From Nocardioidaceae bacterium (GTDB lineage: Bacteria; Actinomycetota; Actinomycetes; Propionibacteriales; Nocardioidaceae), in NCBI GenBank assembly GCA_030447865.1, contig JAUJOD010000002.1, positions 706,473-770,472 on the forward strand: 64,000 bases of DNA, in the 5' to 3' direction. Both the position numbers and the translations under genes were made by a program. Below, one piece after another: positions 50,500 to 59,838 of this stretch; the stretch's first letter is position 1, and the number at the start of each line of letters is the position of its first letter. The notes beneath the pieces were generated by a model. The model was not told the DNA's origin, did not search any database, and was given only the letters and a program-made list of their open reading frames with translations.

Positions 50500-53114
50500 T
50501 GTTGTCGCGGTGGCGGCCAGCGCTGCGCATGGCGTGGCGTGAGCTGCGACGCCGCAAGGTCCGCACCGCCTTGACGATGCTGCTGGTCGCGCTGCCGGTG
50601 GCCGTCGGCATCACGGCCTCGCTGGTTCGCCACAACACGGGTTGGGAAGGTGAGCAGCAAGCCAGGGCCATCATGGGCAGTGCCGACGCCCTCGTTGTGG
50701 TCACCCCTTTCGAGAAGATAAAGGTCGCGTTCCCGTACGGCGATCTGCAAACGAAGCCCGCCACCTTTACCCGCGGCGAGTCCGGTGAGCGGCTACCGGT
50801 TCGCCGTGACCGGTCAAGCGTCACAGTCGAGGCCTTACTCCCCGAAGGCAGCAGAGTTACCCCGGCCCCCACCTTTGGCGACCAGGCGATAAGCAGCGGT
50901 GGCGTGGCGTTTGTGACATTCGTTGACGCGGCCGACCCGATGACAGCAGGGCTGCAAGGGATCGAGATAGGCGCGGGCAGGGCACCGGCCCGCGCTGACG
51001 AAGCGGCGATTCCCGAGCCGATGGCCGACGAGCTTGGACTGCTCGACGCGTCGGGTTCGCTCCAGACTGACGCCACGCTGCAGCTTCTGAACGGCCAAGC
51101 ATTACGGGTGGTCGGACTCCTGAAGCCGCAGCCCTACAACGCGGCGCGGATCGTTGCATCTCCACGTAGTGTGCTCAACCGGCACCCCGGCTCGACCCTC
51201 CTGGTGGACCTGCCCCCGATGTCGCGACAGAGCACCCGCGACGTCGTCTCGTCGCTGGCGGATGCTGGCGTGGCGATGATGCCGCGCGACGTGATCCTGC
51301 ACCCCGCAGCCTGGAACGCCCGCGTGCCACCCGCTTCCCCTGTCGACGTTGCGTCGGTAGCCGTCGGTGCTCTCGTGGTGATGTTCGGGCTGATCGAGGT
51401 CGTCTTGATTGTGGGGTCCGCGTTCGCGGTCGGCGCCCGCCGTCAGATCCGTGAGCTGGGTCTGCTGTCGGCCTCGGGCGGCGCACCAGGCGACGTACGC
51501 CGTGTCTTGCTGGCGCAGGGACTGGTCCTCGGTGCGGTGGCCGCGGTTCTTGGAGCAGCAGCCGGCATCGGACTGTTCAGGGCTGCGATTCCGCTTTACG
51601 AGTCGTTCACGGACCGCACTGTATGGACCCGCGACATCGACTGGGCCTCCGTCGTCGCCGTCGCGTCGCTCGGCGCCCTAAGCGGCTTGCTGGCCGCGTT
51701 GTTCCCAGCGTGGAGCATCAGCAGGCTGACGCCGGTCGCAGCCCTGTCCGGGCGGTTCCCGATCCGCCCGGGTGAGTCCGCCGCGCACCGGCCAGCATTC
51801 ACCCTCGTCGGTACCGGACTGCTCGTGCTTGTGATCTCGGGTCTCTGGATGGCGCGTGAGTTCGCCCCCAAACCCAACGGTGACTTCACGCCCAAATCGC
51901 CGTTGCCAGCGGCGATGGGAGGGTTGGGGTTGCTGCTTCTCGTCGCGGGCACGGTGTGGTCAGCTCCCTACGTCATCCGCCGGGTCGCGGCTCTCGGGCG
52001 TCTGCTGCCCCTCTCGGGCCGGTTCGCCTTCCGCGATGCTGCTCGGCACCGGTTCCGGACCGCTGCTGCCGCGATCGCATTGATGATCACCGCCGCAGGT
52101 GCCGTGCTGACCGGGTTCGTCGTCACTTCGGCCTCGGCGGCTTCCGCAGCCGGTTCAGCATTACCACCACACAGCCTCTTGATCTATCCCCGTGACACGC
52201 CTCGAGATGCGGAGCAAACCCGGAGCCTGGTGTCGACAGTCGAGCGGGTCGTCGGCGACGTGACCGTGTTGAACTCTTACCAAGCCGTCGGCGCAGATGC
52301 ACCACGGTCCCAGCTCATCGCCCGCTCCCACCGACGTGGCTCGGCGGCCGGGGTGGCAGTTGTCGACGAAGGACTCCTCAGCCAACTGATCGGCTCCCAC
52401 CACACTGAAGCGCTGCAGACCTTCCGCAACGGAGGCGTCGTTACCACTGAGCGGGCTCTCGTGCGTGACAGCACCGCACCGCTGCTGCTCGATGGCGCCA
52501 GAGGGCGCGGTGACGACCAGCGGTGGGAGCTGCCCGCTACTGCGGTCACCCCTCCTCGCAAGATCTCCGGCGAGTTCATGCGCGCCTGGATCAGTGAACA
52601 GACCGCCGCCAACCTCGGACTGAGAACACGGCCATATGTCTCCATCGCTCTGACGTCTCGACCCGTCACCAACGAAGACCTGACCAGGCTCGCCGTCTAC
52701 GGCATCGACGCCAGATCCGAAGACCCCCCCGACCAGAACTGGCGCTCAATCAGCCTCAGCGCGATCGCCGCAGCCGGGCTACTCACCGCCCTCGTTGTCG
52801 GCATGGCCGTCGCGTTGTCCGCGGCGGAGGGACGATCCGACCTGGCGACCCTGGCAGCCGTCGGCGCCGGCCCATGGCGCCGACGTAGCCTCGGGGCCAT
52901 GCACGGGCTGTTCCTGGGCCTGGTCGGCAGCGCCCTCGGCCTCGCGGTCAGCCTCCCCGCAGGTCTTGCCCTCACCCAAATCGACGGACTCGCAGGCACC
53001 GCCATGCCGTGGCTCAGCCTCACAGCCACCGTTGTCGCCGTACCCCTCCTTGGAGCCCTAGCCGGATGGGCGGTCACCCCCACGAAACTCTCGCTCGTAC
53101 GAAGAACCGCGTAG
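50499..53114 (+). CDS. FtsX-domain ABC permease
   Basis: An 871-residue permease. It starts WRPALRMAWRELRRRKVRTALTMLLVALPVAVGITA, the first helix after a basic cytoplasmic stretch. A periplasmic domain spans about 45-290, then three helices (VVMFGLIEVVLIVGSAFAVG, VLGAVAAVLGAAAGIGLF, VVAVASLGALSGLLAALFPAW) form the first FtsX unit. A second membrane block (from about 425), another extracytoplasmic domain and a terminal FtsX unit (TALVVGMAVALSAAEGRSDLATLAAVGAGPWRRR) complete the duplicated layout. ATG 50499 is used; GTG 50496 is adjacent. Likely exports or extracts a hydrophobic or peptide substrate. Confidence 0.92.
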   Translation: MLSRWRPALRMAWRELRRRKVRTALTMLLVALPVAVGITASLVRHNTGWEGEQQARAIMGSADALVVVTPFEKIKVAFPYGDLQTKPATFTRGESGERLPVRRDRSSVTVEALLPEGSRVTPAPTFGDQAISSGGVAFVTFVDAADPMTAGLQGIEIGAGRAPARADEAAIPEPMADELGLLDASGSLQTDATLQLLNGQALRVVGLLKPQPYNAARIVASPRSVLNRHPGSTLLVDLPPMSRQSTRDVVSSLADAGVAMMPRDVILHPAAWNARVPPASPVDVASVAVGALVVMFGLIEVVLIVGSAFAVGARRQIRELGLLSASGGAPGDVRRVLLAQGLVLGAVAAVLGAAAGIGLFRAAIPLYESFTDRTVWTRDIDWASVVAVASLGALSGLLAALFPAWSISRLTPVAALSGRFPIRPGESAAHRPAFTLVGTGLLVLVISGLWMAREFAPKPNGDFTPKSPLPAAMGGLGLLLLVAGTVWSAPYVIRRVAALGRLLPLSGRFAFRDAARHRFRTAAAAIALMITAAGAVLTGFVVTSASAASAAGSALPPHSLLIYPRDTPRDAEQTRSLVSTVERVVGDVTVLNSYQAVGADAPRSQLIARSHRRGSAAGVAVVDEGLLSQLIGSHHTEALQTFRNGGVVTTERALVRDSTAPLLLDGARGRGDDQRWELPATAVTPPRKISGEFMRAWISEQTAANLGLRTRPYVSIALTSRPVTNEDLTRLAVYGIDARSEDPPDQNWRSISLSAIAAAGLLTALVVGMAVALSAAEGRSDLATLAAVGAGPWRRRSLGAMHGLFLGLVGSALGLAVSLPAGLALTQIDGLAGTAMPWLSLTATVVAVPLLGALAGWAVTPTKLSLVRRTA

Positions 53115-53243
53115 TCGCTGCGAGGCGGCTCACCTAACCGATGGCGCGCACGGTCGATATCTCCCGTTGCGGTCCGATACACGCTCCTACCCTGAGCCCC
53201 TAGCCGACTGCCCCCGGTTCTTGCTTTGTTTTCATAGCGTGCG

Positions 53244-53789
53244 TCAGTCCTTCCCTGGTACGCCGGCTCGCTCGGCGAGTCCACGAACGTAGTCGGCTTG
53301 GCCGAGGTGCGCCAGGCAGTCGCCGATTACACTCACGAGACGCACGCCCGCTGTGACCGGTGGATCCCAGCTCGTGTCGACGACGCGAGCGAGTTCATCG
53401 GCAGTCGCTCCCTCGACGTACCGCAGCGTCATGGCGTGCACAGCCGCGTGGTAGCCGTCGAGTAACTCGGGGCCAATTTGCACCGTGGCGACGTCGGCGC
53501 TGCTGTGGCCGTAACCGTGGACGTCGGAATCAAAGGGCAGGCCGAAGCGGTCGTACCAGCCGTCCCGGGTCCATACCTGTTCCTCGCCGCTGAGCCCGCA
53601 GACGTGGTCGTCCTGAATTCTCGTGAGGTGCCACACGAGCCACGAGATGGAGTTCGCGTCCGGATCGGGGCGGTACGTCGCCTGCTCCTGGCTGATGGCG
53701 CTACAAAGCTGCTCGACCTGGTCACGCACCCGCGAGAAGGCGTCCCGCAGTAACTCACGAGCCGCAATGTCAGAGGGCTCACGGCCCAT
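53244..53789 (-). CDS. DinB-superfamily protein (mycothiol-transferase-like)
   Basis: A 181-residue four-helix DinB/DUF664 protein. Metal-binding histidines are in SISWLVWHLTRIQDDHV and GDCLAHLGQADYVRGL, the expected spacing. WDPPVTAGVRLVSVIGDCLAHLGQADY is the actinobacterial DinB ending. The start ATG at 53787-53789 has AGGAGG six bases upstream and is preferred to ATG 53807, which has none. Such proteins conjugate mycothiol or bacillithiol to electrophiles; substrate unknown. It converges with the FtsX gene. Confidence 0.85.
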   Translation of the reverse strand: MGREPSDIAARELLRDAFSRVRDQVEQLCSAISQEQATYRPDPDANSISWLVWHLTRIQDDHVCGLSGEEQVWTRDGWYDRFGLPFDSDVHGYGHSSADVATVQIGPELLDGYHAAVHAMTLRYVEGATADELARVVDTSWDPPVTAGVRLVSVIGDCLAHLGQADYVRGLAERAGVPGKD

Positions 53790-53885
53790 CCATTCCTCCT
53801 CTGTCATGGGGAGCTGCCGGGGTAACGGTACTGACAGCACCTCAATTCACAAGCCAGCGTGCCGGGCATCGGGGAGAATGGGCCG

Positions 53886-55310
53886 GTGTACCTGACCATC
53901 ACCTCGACGGCGCCGGCGGCGACGGACCTCGGCTACCTGCTGCACAAGCACCCTGACCGCGCCCAGCAGTTCGACGTCTCTGCTGGCCGGGCACATGTCT
54001 TCTACCCGGAGGCGACGGACGAGCGGTGCACCGTGGCGCTGGTCCTCGAAGTCGACCCGATCGACCTGGTCCGCGGCAGGAGGTACGGCGGTGACGCCTT
54101 CGCACTGAGCCAGTATGTCAACGACCGGCCGTACGCCGCGTCGTCGATGCTCGCCGTCGCGGTCGGCAAGGTCTTCCGGACCGCGCTGGCCGGCAAATGC
54201 GCTGCGAAGCCCGACCTGGTCGACCGCCCGCTACCCCTGGAGATCCACCTCCCCGCGCTGCCGAGCGTGGGAGGCGCCCCCATGGTCCGGCAGCTCTTCG
54301 AGCCGCTGGGGTGGTCGGTGGAGGCAACCCCCATCCAGCTTGACGAGACAGTCCCTCACTGGGGCGACTCTCGATACGTGCAGACGCGGCTGCGAGGAAC
54401 AGTGATGCTCGCGCAGGCGCTGTCGCATCTGTACGTGCTGTTGCCGGTGCTCGACAACGCCAAGCACTACTGGGTGTCGACCGACGAGGTCGACAAGTTG
54501 GTCCGCGCCGGTGGGGGCTGGCTCGCCGATCACCCGGAGCGCGAGCTCATCACCCGCCGATACCTCGCCCATCAGCGGGAGCTCGTCGCCACGGCCACGT
54601 CCAGACTGGCCGAAGTAGACGATCTTGCGCCGGAAGCCCTGGACAACGCCGTCGACGGCAATGAGGAGAAGGCGCCCGACGCCCTCCCGCTGGTGGCGCG
54701 ACGACGGCAGGCGGTCCTCGAGGCGCTCCGACAGGAGGGAGCAGCCCGCGTCGTTGACCTCGGATGCGGCGAGGGCGCGCTGCTTCGGGAGCTGATCCAG
54801 GACGCCAAGTTCAGCGAGGTCCTCGGCGTCGACGTGTCACCCCGGGCGCTTGCGGTCGCCGAGCGGCGGCTCAACCTCAACCGGATGCCCGACAGCCAAC
54901 GCGCCCGGCTGCGACTGATGCTGTCGTCGCTGACCTACCGCGACGAGCGGTTGGCGGGCTACGACGCGGTAGTTCTCATGGAGGTCGTCGAACATCTCGA
55001 CCCGCAGCGCCTCCCCGCGCTGGAGGACACGGTCTTCGCCCAGGCTCGGCCGAGAACCGTCATCGTCACGACCCCCAACGTCGAGCACAACGTGCGGTAC
55101 GAGCGGCTCGCTGCCGGGACCATGCGCCACCGCGACCACCGGTTCGAATGGACCCGGGCCGAGTTCGCCGCCTGGGCGACGTCGGTGTGCGAGCGCACCG
55201 GCTACGTCGTCCGCTACGCCCCCATCGGCGATATCGACCCAACGGTCGGTCCTCCCACGCAGATGGCCGTGTTCAGCCGAGCTGACGGTACTCAGCGAAT
55301 GGCGTCATGA
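53886..55310 (+). CDS. hen1: RNA 3'-terminal ribose 2'-O-methyltransferase Hen1
   Basis: A 474-residue bacterial Hen1. The N-terminal half (about 1-240) is the Hen1 L-domain that stimulates Pnkp ligase; the C-terminal half is a Rossmann methyltransferase with VVDLGCGEGALL as SAM site and the manganese-binding set in LMEVVEHLDPQR and HRDHRFEW. It methylates the 2'-OH at a cleaved RNA 3' end before sealing, so the repaired junction resists re-cutting. GTG at 53886 gives the family N-terminus MYLTITSTAP. It overlaps pnkp by four bases. Length matches the Clostridium thermocellum protein. Confidence 0.95.
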   Translation: MYLTITSTAPAATDLGYLLHKHPDRAQQFDVSAGRAHVFYPEATDERCTVALVLEVDPIDLVRGRRYGGDAFALSQYVNDRPYAASSMLAVAVGKVFRTALAGKCAAKPDLVDRPLPLEIHLPALPSVGGAPMVRQLFEPLGWSVEATPIQLDETVPHWGDSRYVQTRLRGTVMLAQALSHLYVLLPVLDNAKHYWVSTDEVDKLVRAGGGWLADHPERELITRRYLAHQRELVATATSRLAEVDDLAPEALDNAVDGNEEKAPDALPLVARRRQAVLEALRQEGAARVVDLGCGEGALLRELIQDAKFSEVLGVDVSPRALAVAERRLNLNRMPDSQRARLRLMLSSLTYRDERLAGYDAVVLMEVVEHLDPQRLPALEDTVFAQARPRTVIVTTPNVEHNVRYERLAAGTMRHRDHRFEWTRAEFAAWATSVCERTGYVVRYAPIGDIDPTVGPPTQMAVFSRADGTQRMAS

Positions 55311-57859
55311 CGGAACTCGGCATCCCCGAACTCAGTCTCGTTGTGCTCATCGGCGCGTCGGGCTCCGGAAAGTCGACCCTTGCCCGCGACCACTTCGCCC
55401 CGACCGAGGTGATCTCGAGCGACTTCTGCCGCGGCCTGGTCTGCGACAACGAGAACGATCAGGCCGCCACCGCCGACGCGTTCGACGTGCTCAACTACAT
55501 CGCCGGAAAGCGGTTGGCGGCCGGCCGGCTGACGGTCATCGACGCCACCAATGTGCAGCGCGACGCGCGTCGGGAACTGGTCGAGCTGGCGAAGGCTCAC
55601 GACGTACTGCCGGTCGCGATCGTGCTCGACCTTCCCGAGCAGTTGTGCGTCGCCCGCACTGCCAACCGTCCGGACCGGGACTTCGGGGCGGCGGTGGTAC
55701 GGCGGCAGCGCGAGCAGCTGCGCCGGTCACTGCGCGGCCTCGCCAAGGAGGGCTTCCGTAAGGTCCACGTGCTCCGAAGCGTCGAAGAAGTCACCGCCGC
55801 CACGATCGTCCGGGAGAAGCTGCTCACTGACTTCCGCCACGAGCACGGACCCTTCGACGTCATCGGTGACGTGCACGGCTGCCGCTCTGAGCTCGAGACC
55901 TTGCTCGACACACTCGGTTACCGGCTCAGCCGGGACGAGCACGGGCGCCCCGTCGACGCAGTCCACCCGGAAGGTCGACGGCTCGTCTTCGTCGGTGACC
56001 TTGTCGACCGCGGTCCGGACTCGCCGGGAGTACTTCGCCTGGTGATGGGGATGGTCAAGTCGGGCCGCGCGCTGTGCGTGCCGGGCAACCACGAGAACAA
56101 GCTCGTCCGAGCACTCGGGGGACGTCAGGTGCAGGTCACCCATGGGCTCGCTGAGACGTTGGCTCAGCTCGGTGAGGAGACGGAGCAGTTCCGGAGCGAA
56201 GTCGCGGAGTTCTGCTACGGCCTTGTCTCGCACCTGGTGCTCGACGACGGGCGTCTCGTCGTCGCCCACGCCGGGCTGAAGGAGGCCTACCACGGCCGCG
56301 CGTCCGGGCGCGTCCGCAGTTTCGCCCTGTACGGCGACTCGACCGGCGAGACCGACGAATTCGGGCTGCCGGTTCGCTACCCCTGGGCGACCGACTACCG
56401 CGGCCACGCGATGGTGCTGTACGGGCACACCCCCGCGCCAGAGGCCGACTGGGTGAACAACACGATGTGCCTCGACACGGGTTGCGTGTTCGGCGGCAAG
56501 CTGACCGCTCTTCGATACCCGGAGAAGGACGTCGTCTCGGTGCCAGCCGAGAAGGTCTGGTACGAGCCCGTGAAGCCGTTCCCGGCCGGTGAGCCGGTGC
56601 CCGCCGACGTACGTGATCACGACCATCTCGACATCAACGATGTGCTCGGTAAGCGGGTCGTCGAGACCGCTCATCACGGGCGCGTCACGATCCGGGAGGA
56701 GAACGCGGCAGGTGCGCTGGAGGTGATGAGCCGGTTCGCCCTGCACCCCCGATGGCTTCCGTACCTGCCCCCAGCGATGGCGCCGGCTGCCACCTCGCAG
56801 CGTCCGGGTTTGCTCGAGCACCCGGACGAGGCGTTCGCGTCGTACGACTCGATCGGGGTCACCGACCTGATCTGCGAAGACAAGCACATGGGCTCGCGGG
56901 CGACAGTGCTCGTCTGCCGCGACGCCTCGGCCGCCGTGGGGCGGTTCGGTGCGACCGGAGGGGAGTCGGGTGCGGTCTACACGCGGACTGGCAGGTCGTT
57001 CTTCGGCCCTGACCTCAGCGAAGCGCTCCTCGACCGGGTCCGGTCGGCGATCGACGCCGCCGCGCTCTGGGAAGAACTCGACACAGACTGGATCCTGCTC
57101 GACGGTGAGCTGCTGCCGTGGTCGGCCAAGGCTGAGGACTTGTTGCGGGACCAGTACGCCGCCGTCGGCGCGGCCGCGCGAGCAGCGCTCCCCGCTGTGC
57201 TCGACGGGATGCAAACCGCTCGCGGCCGTGGGGTCGGCCTCGACGACCTGCTTGAGCGGACTCGCGCGCGAGCCGCCAACGCGGAAGCCTTCACCGCGGC
57301 CTACCGGCGGTACTGCTGGCCCACCGACGGACTCGACGGGGTCGGCATCGCGCCTTTTCAGGTGCTCGCCACGCAGGGACGGACCTATCACGATCGCGAC
57401 CATGGCTGGCACCTCCAGGTCGCCGATCGCCTCTTCGCGGCCGGACCCGAGCTGTTCCGGCCGACGCGGCGCATTCGCCTTGACACCTCCGACGCCGGCT
57501 CAGTTGCCGCGGGCATCGGCTGGTGGGAGTCGCTGACCGCTGACGGAGGGGAAGGAATGGTGGTCAAGCCGTTTGCGAACCTGACACGTACTCGGCGGGG
57601 GATCGCTCAGCCGGGGCTCAAGGTGCGGGGTCGGGAGTACCTCCGCATCATCTACGGCCCGGACTACACCGAACCACAGAACCTCGCGCGGTTGCGCGAT
57701 CGAAACGTGAACCACAAGCGATCACTGGCGTTGCGGGAGTATGCGCTCGGGCTGGAGTCGCTGGAACGACTTGCCCGCCGTGAGCCTCTCTGGCGAATCC
57801 ACGAAGCAGTGTTCGCGGTGCTGGCGCTCGAGTCCGAGCCGGTCGATCCCCGCCTCTAG
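55307..57859 (+). CDS. pnkp: Polynucleotide kinase-phosphatase-ligase Pnkp
   Basis: An 850-residue three-domain RNA-repair enzyme. Kinase P-loop is GASGSGKST (16-24). The metallophosphoesterase has GDVHG (187-191), GDLVDRGPDS and GNHENK, acting as 2',3'-phosphatase. The ligase domain has nucleotidyl-lysine Lys526 in EDKHMGSR. Together they heal both ends of a tRNA cut by a ribotoxin and seal it with Hen1. All three active sites look intact and the length matches characterised Pnkp. It is translated from an ATGA overlap with hen1. The downstream neighbour is a broken PIN-like toxin gene on the other strand. Confidence 0.96.
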   Translation: MTELGIPELSLVVLIGASGSGKSTLARDHFAPTEVISSDFCRGLVCDNENDQAATADAFDVLNYIAGKRLAAGRLTVIDATNVQRDARRELVELAKAHDVLPVAIVLDLPEQLCVARTANRPDRDFGAAVVRRQREQLRRSLRGLAKEGFRKVHVLRSVEEVTAATIVREKLLTDFRHEHGPFDVIGDVHGCRSELETLLDTLGYRLSRDEHGRPVDAVHPEGRRLVFVGDLVDRGPDSPGVLRLVMGMVKSGRALCVPGNHENKLVRALGGRQVQVTHGLAETLAQLGEETEQFRSEVAEFCYGLVSHLVLDDGRLVVAHAGLKEAYHGRASGRVRSFALYGDSTGETDEFGLPVRYPWATDYRGHAMVLYGHTPAPEADWVNNTMCLDTGCVFGGKLTALRYPEKDVVSVPAEKVWYEPVKPFPAGEPVPADVRDHDHLDINDVLGKRVVETAHHGRVTIREENAAGALEVMSRFALHPRWLPYLPPAMAPAATSQRPGLLEHPDEAFASYDSIGVTDLICEDKHMGSRATVLVCRDASAAVGRFGATGGESGAVYTRTGRSFFGPDLSEALLDRVRSAIDAAALWEELDTDWILLDGELLPWSAKAEDLLRDQYAAVGAAARAALPAVLDGMQTARGRGVGLDDLLERTRARAANAEAFTAAYRRYCWPTDGLDGVGIAPFQVLATQGRTYHDRDHGWHLQVADRLFAAGPELFRPTRRIRLDTSDAGSVAAGIGWWESLTADGGEGMVVKPFANLTRTRRGIAQPGLKVRGREYLRIIYGPDYTEPQNLARLRDRNVNHKRSLALREYALGLESLERLARREPLWRIHEAVFAVLALESEPVDPRL

Positions 57860-57887
57860 TGCTGTTCGCGCTTCGCCGCCTTTACCC

Positions 57888-58263
57888 TCAGCCATGACCA
57901 GGGGGAAGCGGCAGTCCACGGATCCGCACGCCACCGTCGGAAATGACGACAAGTGACCCGGCTAGCAAATCCTCTTCTACGTCGTGGAGATTGGCCATCA
58001 GCACGCCGCCACGGCCTCGGCGCGACGCCGACTCGTTCGCGAAGCAAGACGACAGAGGGCTGGCGCGTACTGCTACGGGCCAGTAAGGCTCCGAAGTCGG
58101 TATCCGCGGAGACAAGAACGCGACCTTGATCCGGGGCCGCTTCCATGACGAAGTCGTCTGACGCAGCTCGCGGGCCGATGTCACGTACATGCACGACGTC
58201 ATGGCCGTCGCCGACCAGGAGATCGCTCAGTCTCGGCGGCCGCCGCTCCAGATTTTGTCGCAT
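57888..58263 (-). pseudogene. DUF5615 PIN-like toxin, frameshifted
   Basis: One frame gives RLSDLLVGDGHDVVHVRDIG, DDFVMEAAPDQGRVLVSADT and DFGALLARSSTRQPSVVLLR, the DUF5615 PIN-like core with its acidic active-site residues. Near 58,015-58,040 the family continuation (LMANLHDVEEDLLAGSLVVI ... GVRIRGLPLP) is in a different frame. The N-terminus (MRQNLERRPP) also lacks the first strand with the conserved Asp. No DUF433-type antitoxin lies beside it. It is therefore a decayed toxin gene, or miscalled by one base. Confidence 0.7.
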
Positions 58264-58302
58264 GACGTATGCTACAAGAACTGATACAGAAAGCGGCAGG
58301 CG

Positions 58303-59172
58303 ATGAAGTTCACGGCTTTGCTCGTGGTAGCGCTCGTGTCCGGGTTCGGGTTCTTTGCTGCCGCGCGGTGGATCCCGTACTTCGACCGCACCCGGATGGC
58401 TCCGTTCGACGCGATGTTGACTCTCGCTGACGTCAAGGCGGACGAGAATGTGCGCGCCAGGTTGGAGGCCCAAGCGGCTCGTCGGCACGTGTGGGGAGCG
58501 ATTGGTACTGGTGTCGGTTACAGCGCCGGGCTCATGGCGTCGATGCTCTGGGACCCGACAGTCGTTGACGACGACGGTTTGCTCGCACTCGCGGGGTTCT
58601 TTGTCGGGGTTGCTATCGGGCAGTCGCTGAGCGCGTTGTTCCCAGTCAACCCACCGAACGGTCCGGTGCGGGTGACCGCGATGCAGCCGCATGGCATGAC
58701 CGACTACTTGCACCGTCGCGAGATCGCTGTGGAGGTCAGTCTGGCTGTGCTCGGCTGGGCCAGTGTCGTTTCCGGCACGCTGGCATCGACCAACCGTGTC
58801 GACGTACCGGTTTCCGACGCGACTGGCCTGGCTCTGGTGCTGGCTGGCGCGCTGCTGGGGTTCGTCGCCACCACAACGCTGGTGGGGCAGCGTTGGCTGC
58901 TGACTACGCCGCTGCGTGCCCAAGACGAGGACCAGCTCGTCGCCGCGGACATTGTGTTAGCGCTGGGACTGCGGGACCTGTTCGGGATGACGATATCCGC
59001 GACGCCACTAGCGGCCAGTACGACGTGGTTCCTGCCCGACCGAGCGTGGTGGCTGCCCGCCACCTTCACCGCCGCAGCCCTGGTATCCGTGGGCGCCGCT
59101 CTAGGCGTCCGCAAGCGACCGAATCTGGCCCCCGTGGCTCACCGACTGTCAGCGCGGAGCCGCACAGCATGA
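58303..59172 (+). CDS. Integral membrane protein paired with a GntR regulator
   Basis: A 289-residue protein with about seven hydrophobic helices (FTALLVVALVSGFGFFAAA, GLLALAGFFVGVAIGQSLSALF, SLAVLGWASVVSGTLA, GLALVLAGALLGFVATTTLV, LPATFTAAALVSVGAAL). Soluble loops include RTRMAPFDAMLTLADVKADENVRARLE. I recognise no family; it has the look of a YtrB-neighbour permease-like or channel-like protein. Its stop overlaps the GntR start by four bases, so both are co-translated and the regulator probably controls this operon. Confidence 0.7.
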   Translation: MKFTALLVVALVSGFGFFAAARWIPYFDRTRMAPFDAMLTLADVKADENVRARLEAQAARRHVWGAIGTGVGYSAGLMASMLWDPTVVDDDGLLALAGFFVGVAIGQSLSALFPVNPPNGPVRVTAMQPHGMTDYLHRREIAVEVSLAVLGWASVVSGTLASTNRVDVPVSDATGLALVLAGALLGFVATTTLVGQRWLLTTPLRAQDEDQLVAADIVLALGLRDLFGMTISATPLAASTTWFLPDRAWWLPATFTAAALVSVGAALGVRKRPNLAPVAHRLSARSRTA

Positions 59173-59555
59173 CCCTGCTGGTAATTGACCATGACAGTGT
59201 GGTCCCGCCGTTCGAACAGCTGAGGACCCAGGTGGCGGCGATGATCGTGACCGGCGAGCTGGAGCCAGGCCAGAAGCTGCCCACCGTGCGCCAACTCGCG
59301 AGCGATGTCGGCTTGGCTGCCAACACGGTCGCGCGCGCCTACCGCGAGCTCGAAGCCGATGGTGTCATCTCAACTCAGGGCCGTCGTGGAACCTTCGTGC
59401 GGAGCAGACTCTTCGAGCAACAAGACGCCATGAGTCCCGAGGGCGCAGCGCGACAGGCCGCGATCAACTTCACCCAGACCGCCCGACGCAACGGCATGTC
59501 GTTAGCTGAGGCGACCCGACTGGTCGAGGCTGCCTGGCCCCGTACAACGAGCTGA
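59169..59555 (+). CDS. GntR-family regulator, YtrA subfamily
   Basis: A 128-residue short GntR regulator. PPFEQLRTQVAAMIVTGELEPGQKLPTVRQLASDVGLAANTVARAYRELEADGVISTQGRRGTFV is the winged helix; the remaining 50 residues are helical, as in YtrA-type regulators that lack a large ligand domain and usually control ABC-transporter or membrane-protein operons, often after cell-wall stress. It starts within the membrane-protein gene stop (ATGA). A hairpin lies downstream at 59699-59734. Confidence 0.9.
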   Translation: MTLLVIDHDSVVPPFEQLRTQVAAMIVTGELEPGQKLPTVRQLASDVGLAANTVARAYRELEADGVISTQGRRGTFVRSRLFEQQDAMSPEGAARQAAINFTQTARRNGMSLAEATRLVEAAWPRTTS

Positions 59556-59698
59556 CCCGGCCGGCCGGCAGGGCGGTCCATCAAGCTGGGGACGACCTCG
59601 AGCCGCCAAGAGTCCCGTTGCGGGTCATCGGTTTTTCTGGATCGGAGTTCGGCAGGCTCCAATCCGCTTAGCGGTCGGCCACGAATCATTCACGACGC

Positions 59699-59734
59699 CC
59701 CCCGGCGGCAGCCGCGTCAGCTACTCGCCGGGGG
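59699..59734. terminator. GC-rich hairpin between GntR and NicO genes
   Basis: CCCCCGGCG and CGCCGGGGG form a perfect 9-bp stem around an 18-base loop, with GAC and GTC nearby extending it. It lies in a 283-base gap between convergent genes, the rest of which shows no gene. Confidence 0.6.
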
Positions 59735-59838
59735 TCGTCCCCGTCACGTGGACAAACGTACGTCGGTATTCCAAACCCACCGCAATGGCGCTCACTGTGG
59801 TGTGGTGGCACATCATGAGTGCGGGTGCCTGAGGTGCT

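Noticed and set aside
55727-57412. 561-codon open frame antisense to pnkp
   Set aside because: Opposite a fully intact Pnkp; no ribosome site or recognisable domain.
58262-58290. GTAT...ATAC pair upstream of the membrane-protein/GntR operon as a YtrA operator
   Set aside because: Only four-base halves with a 13-base gap; too weak to separate from chance.
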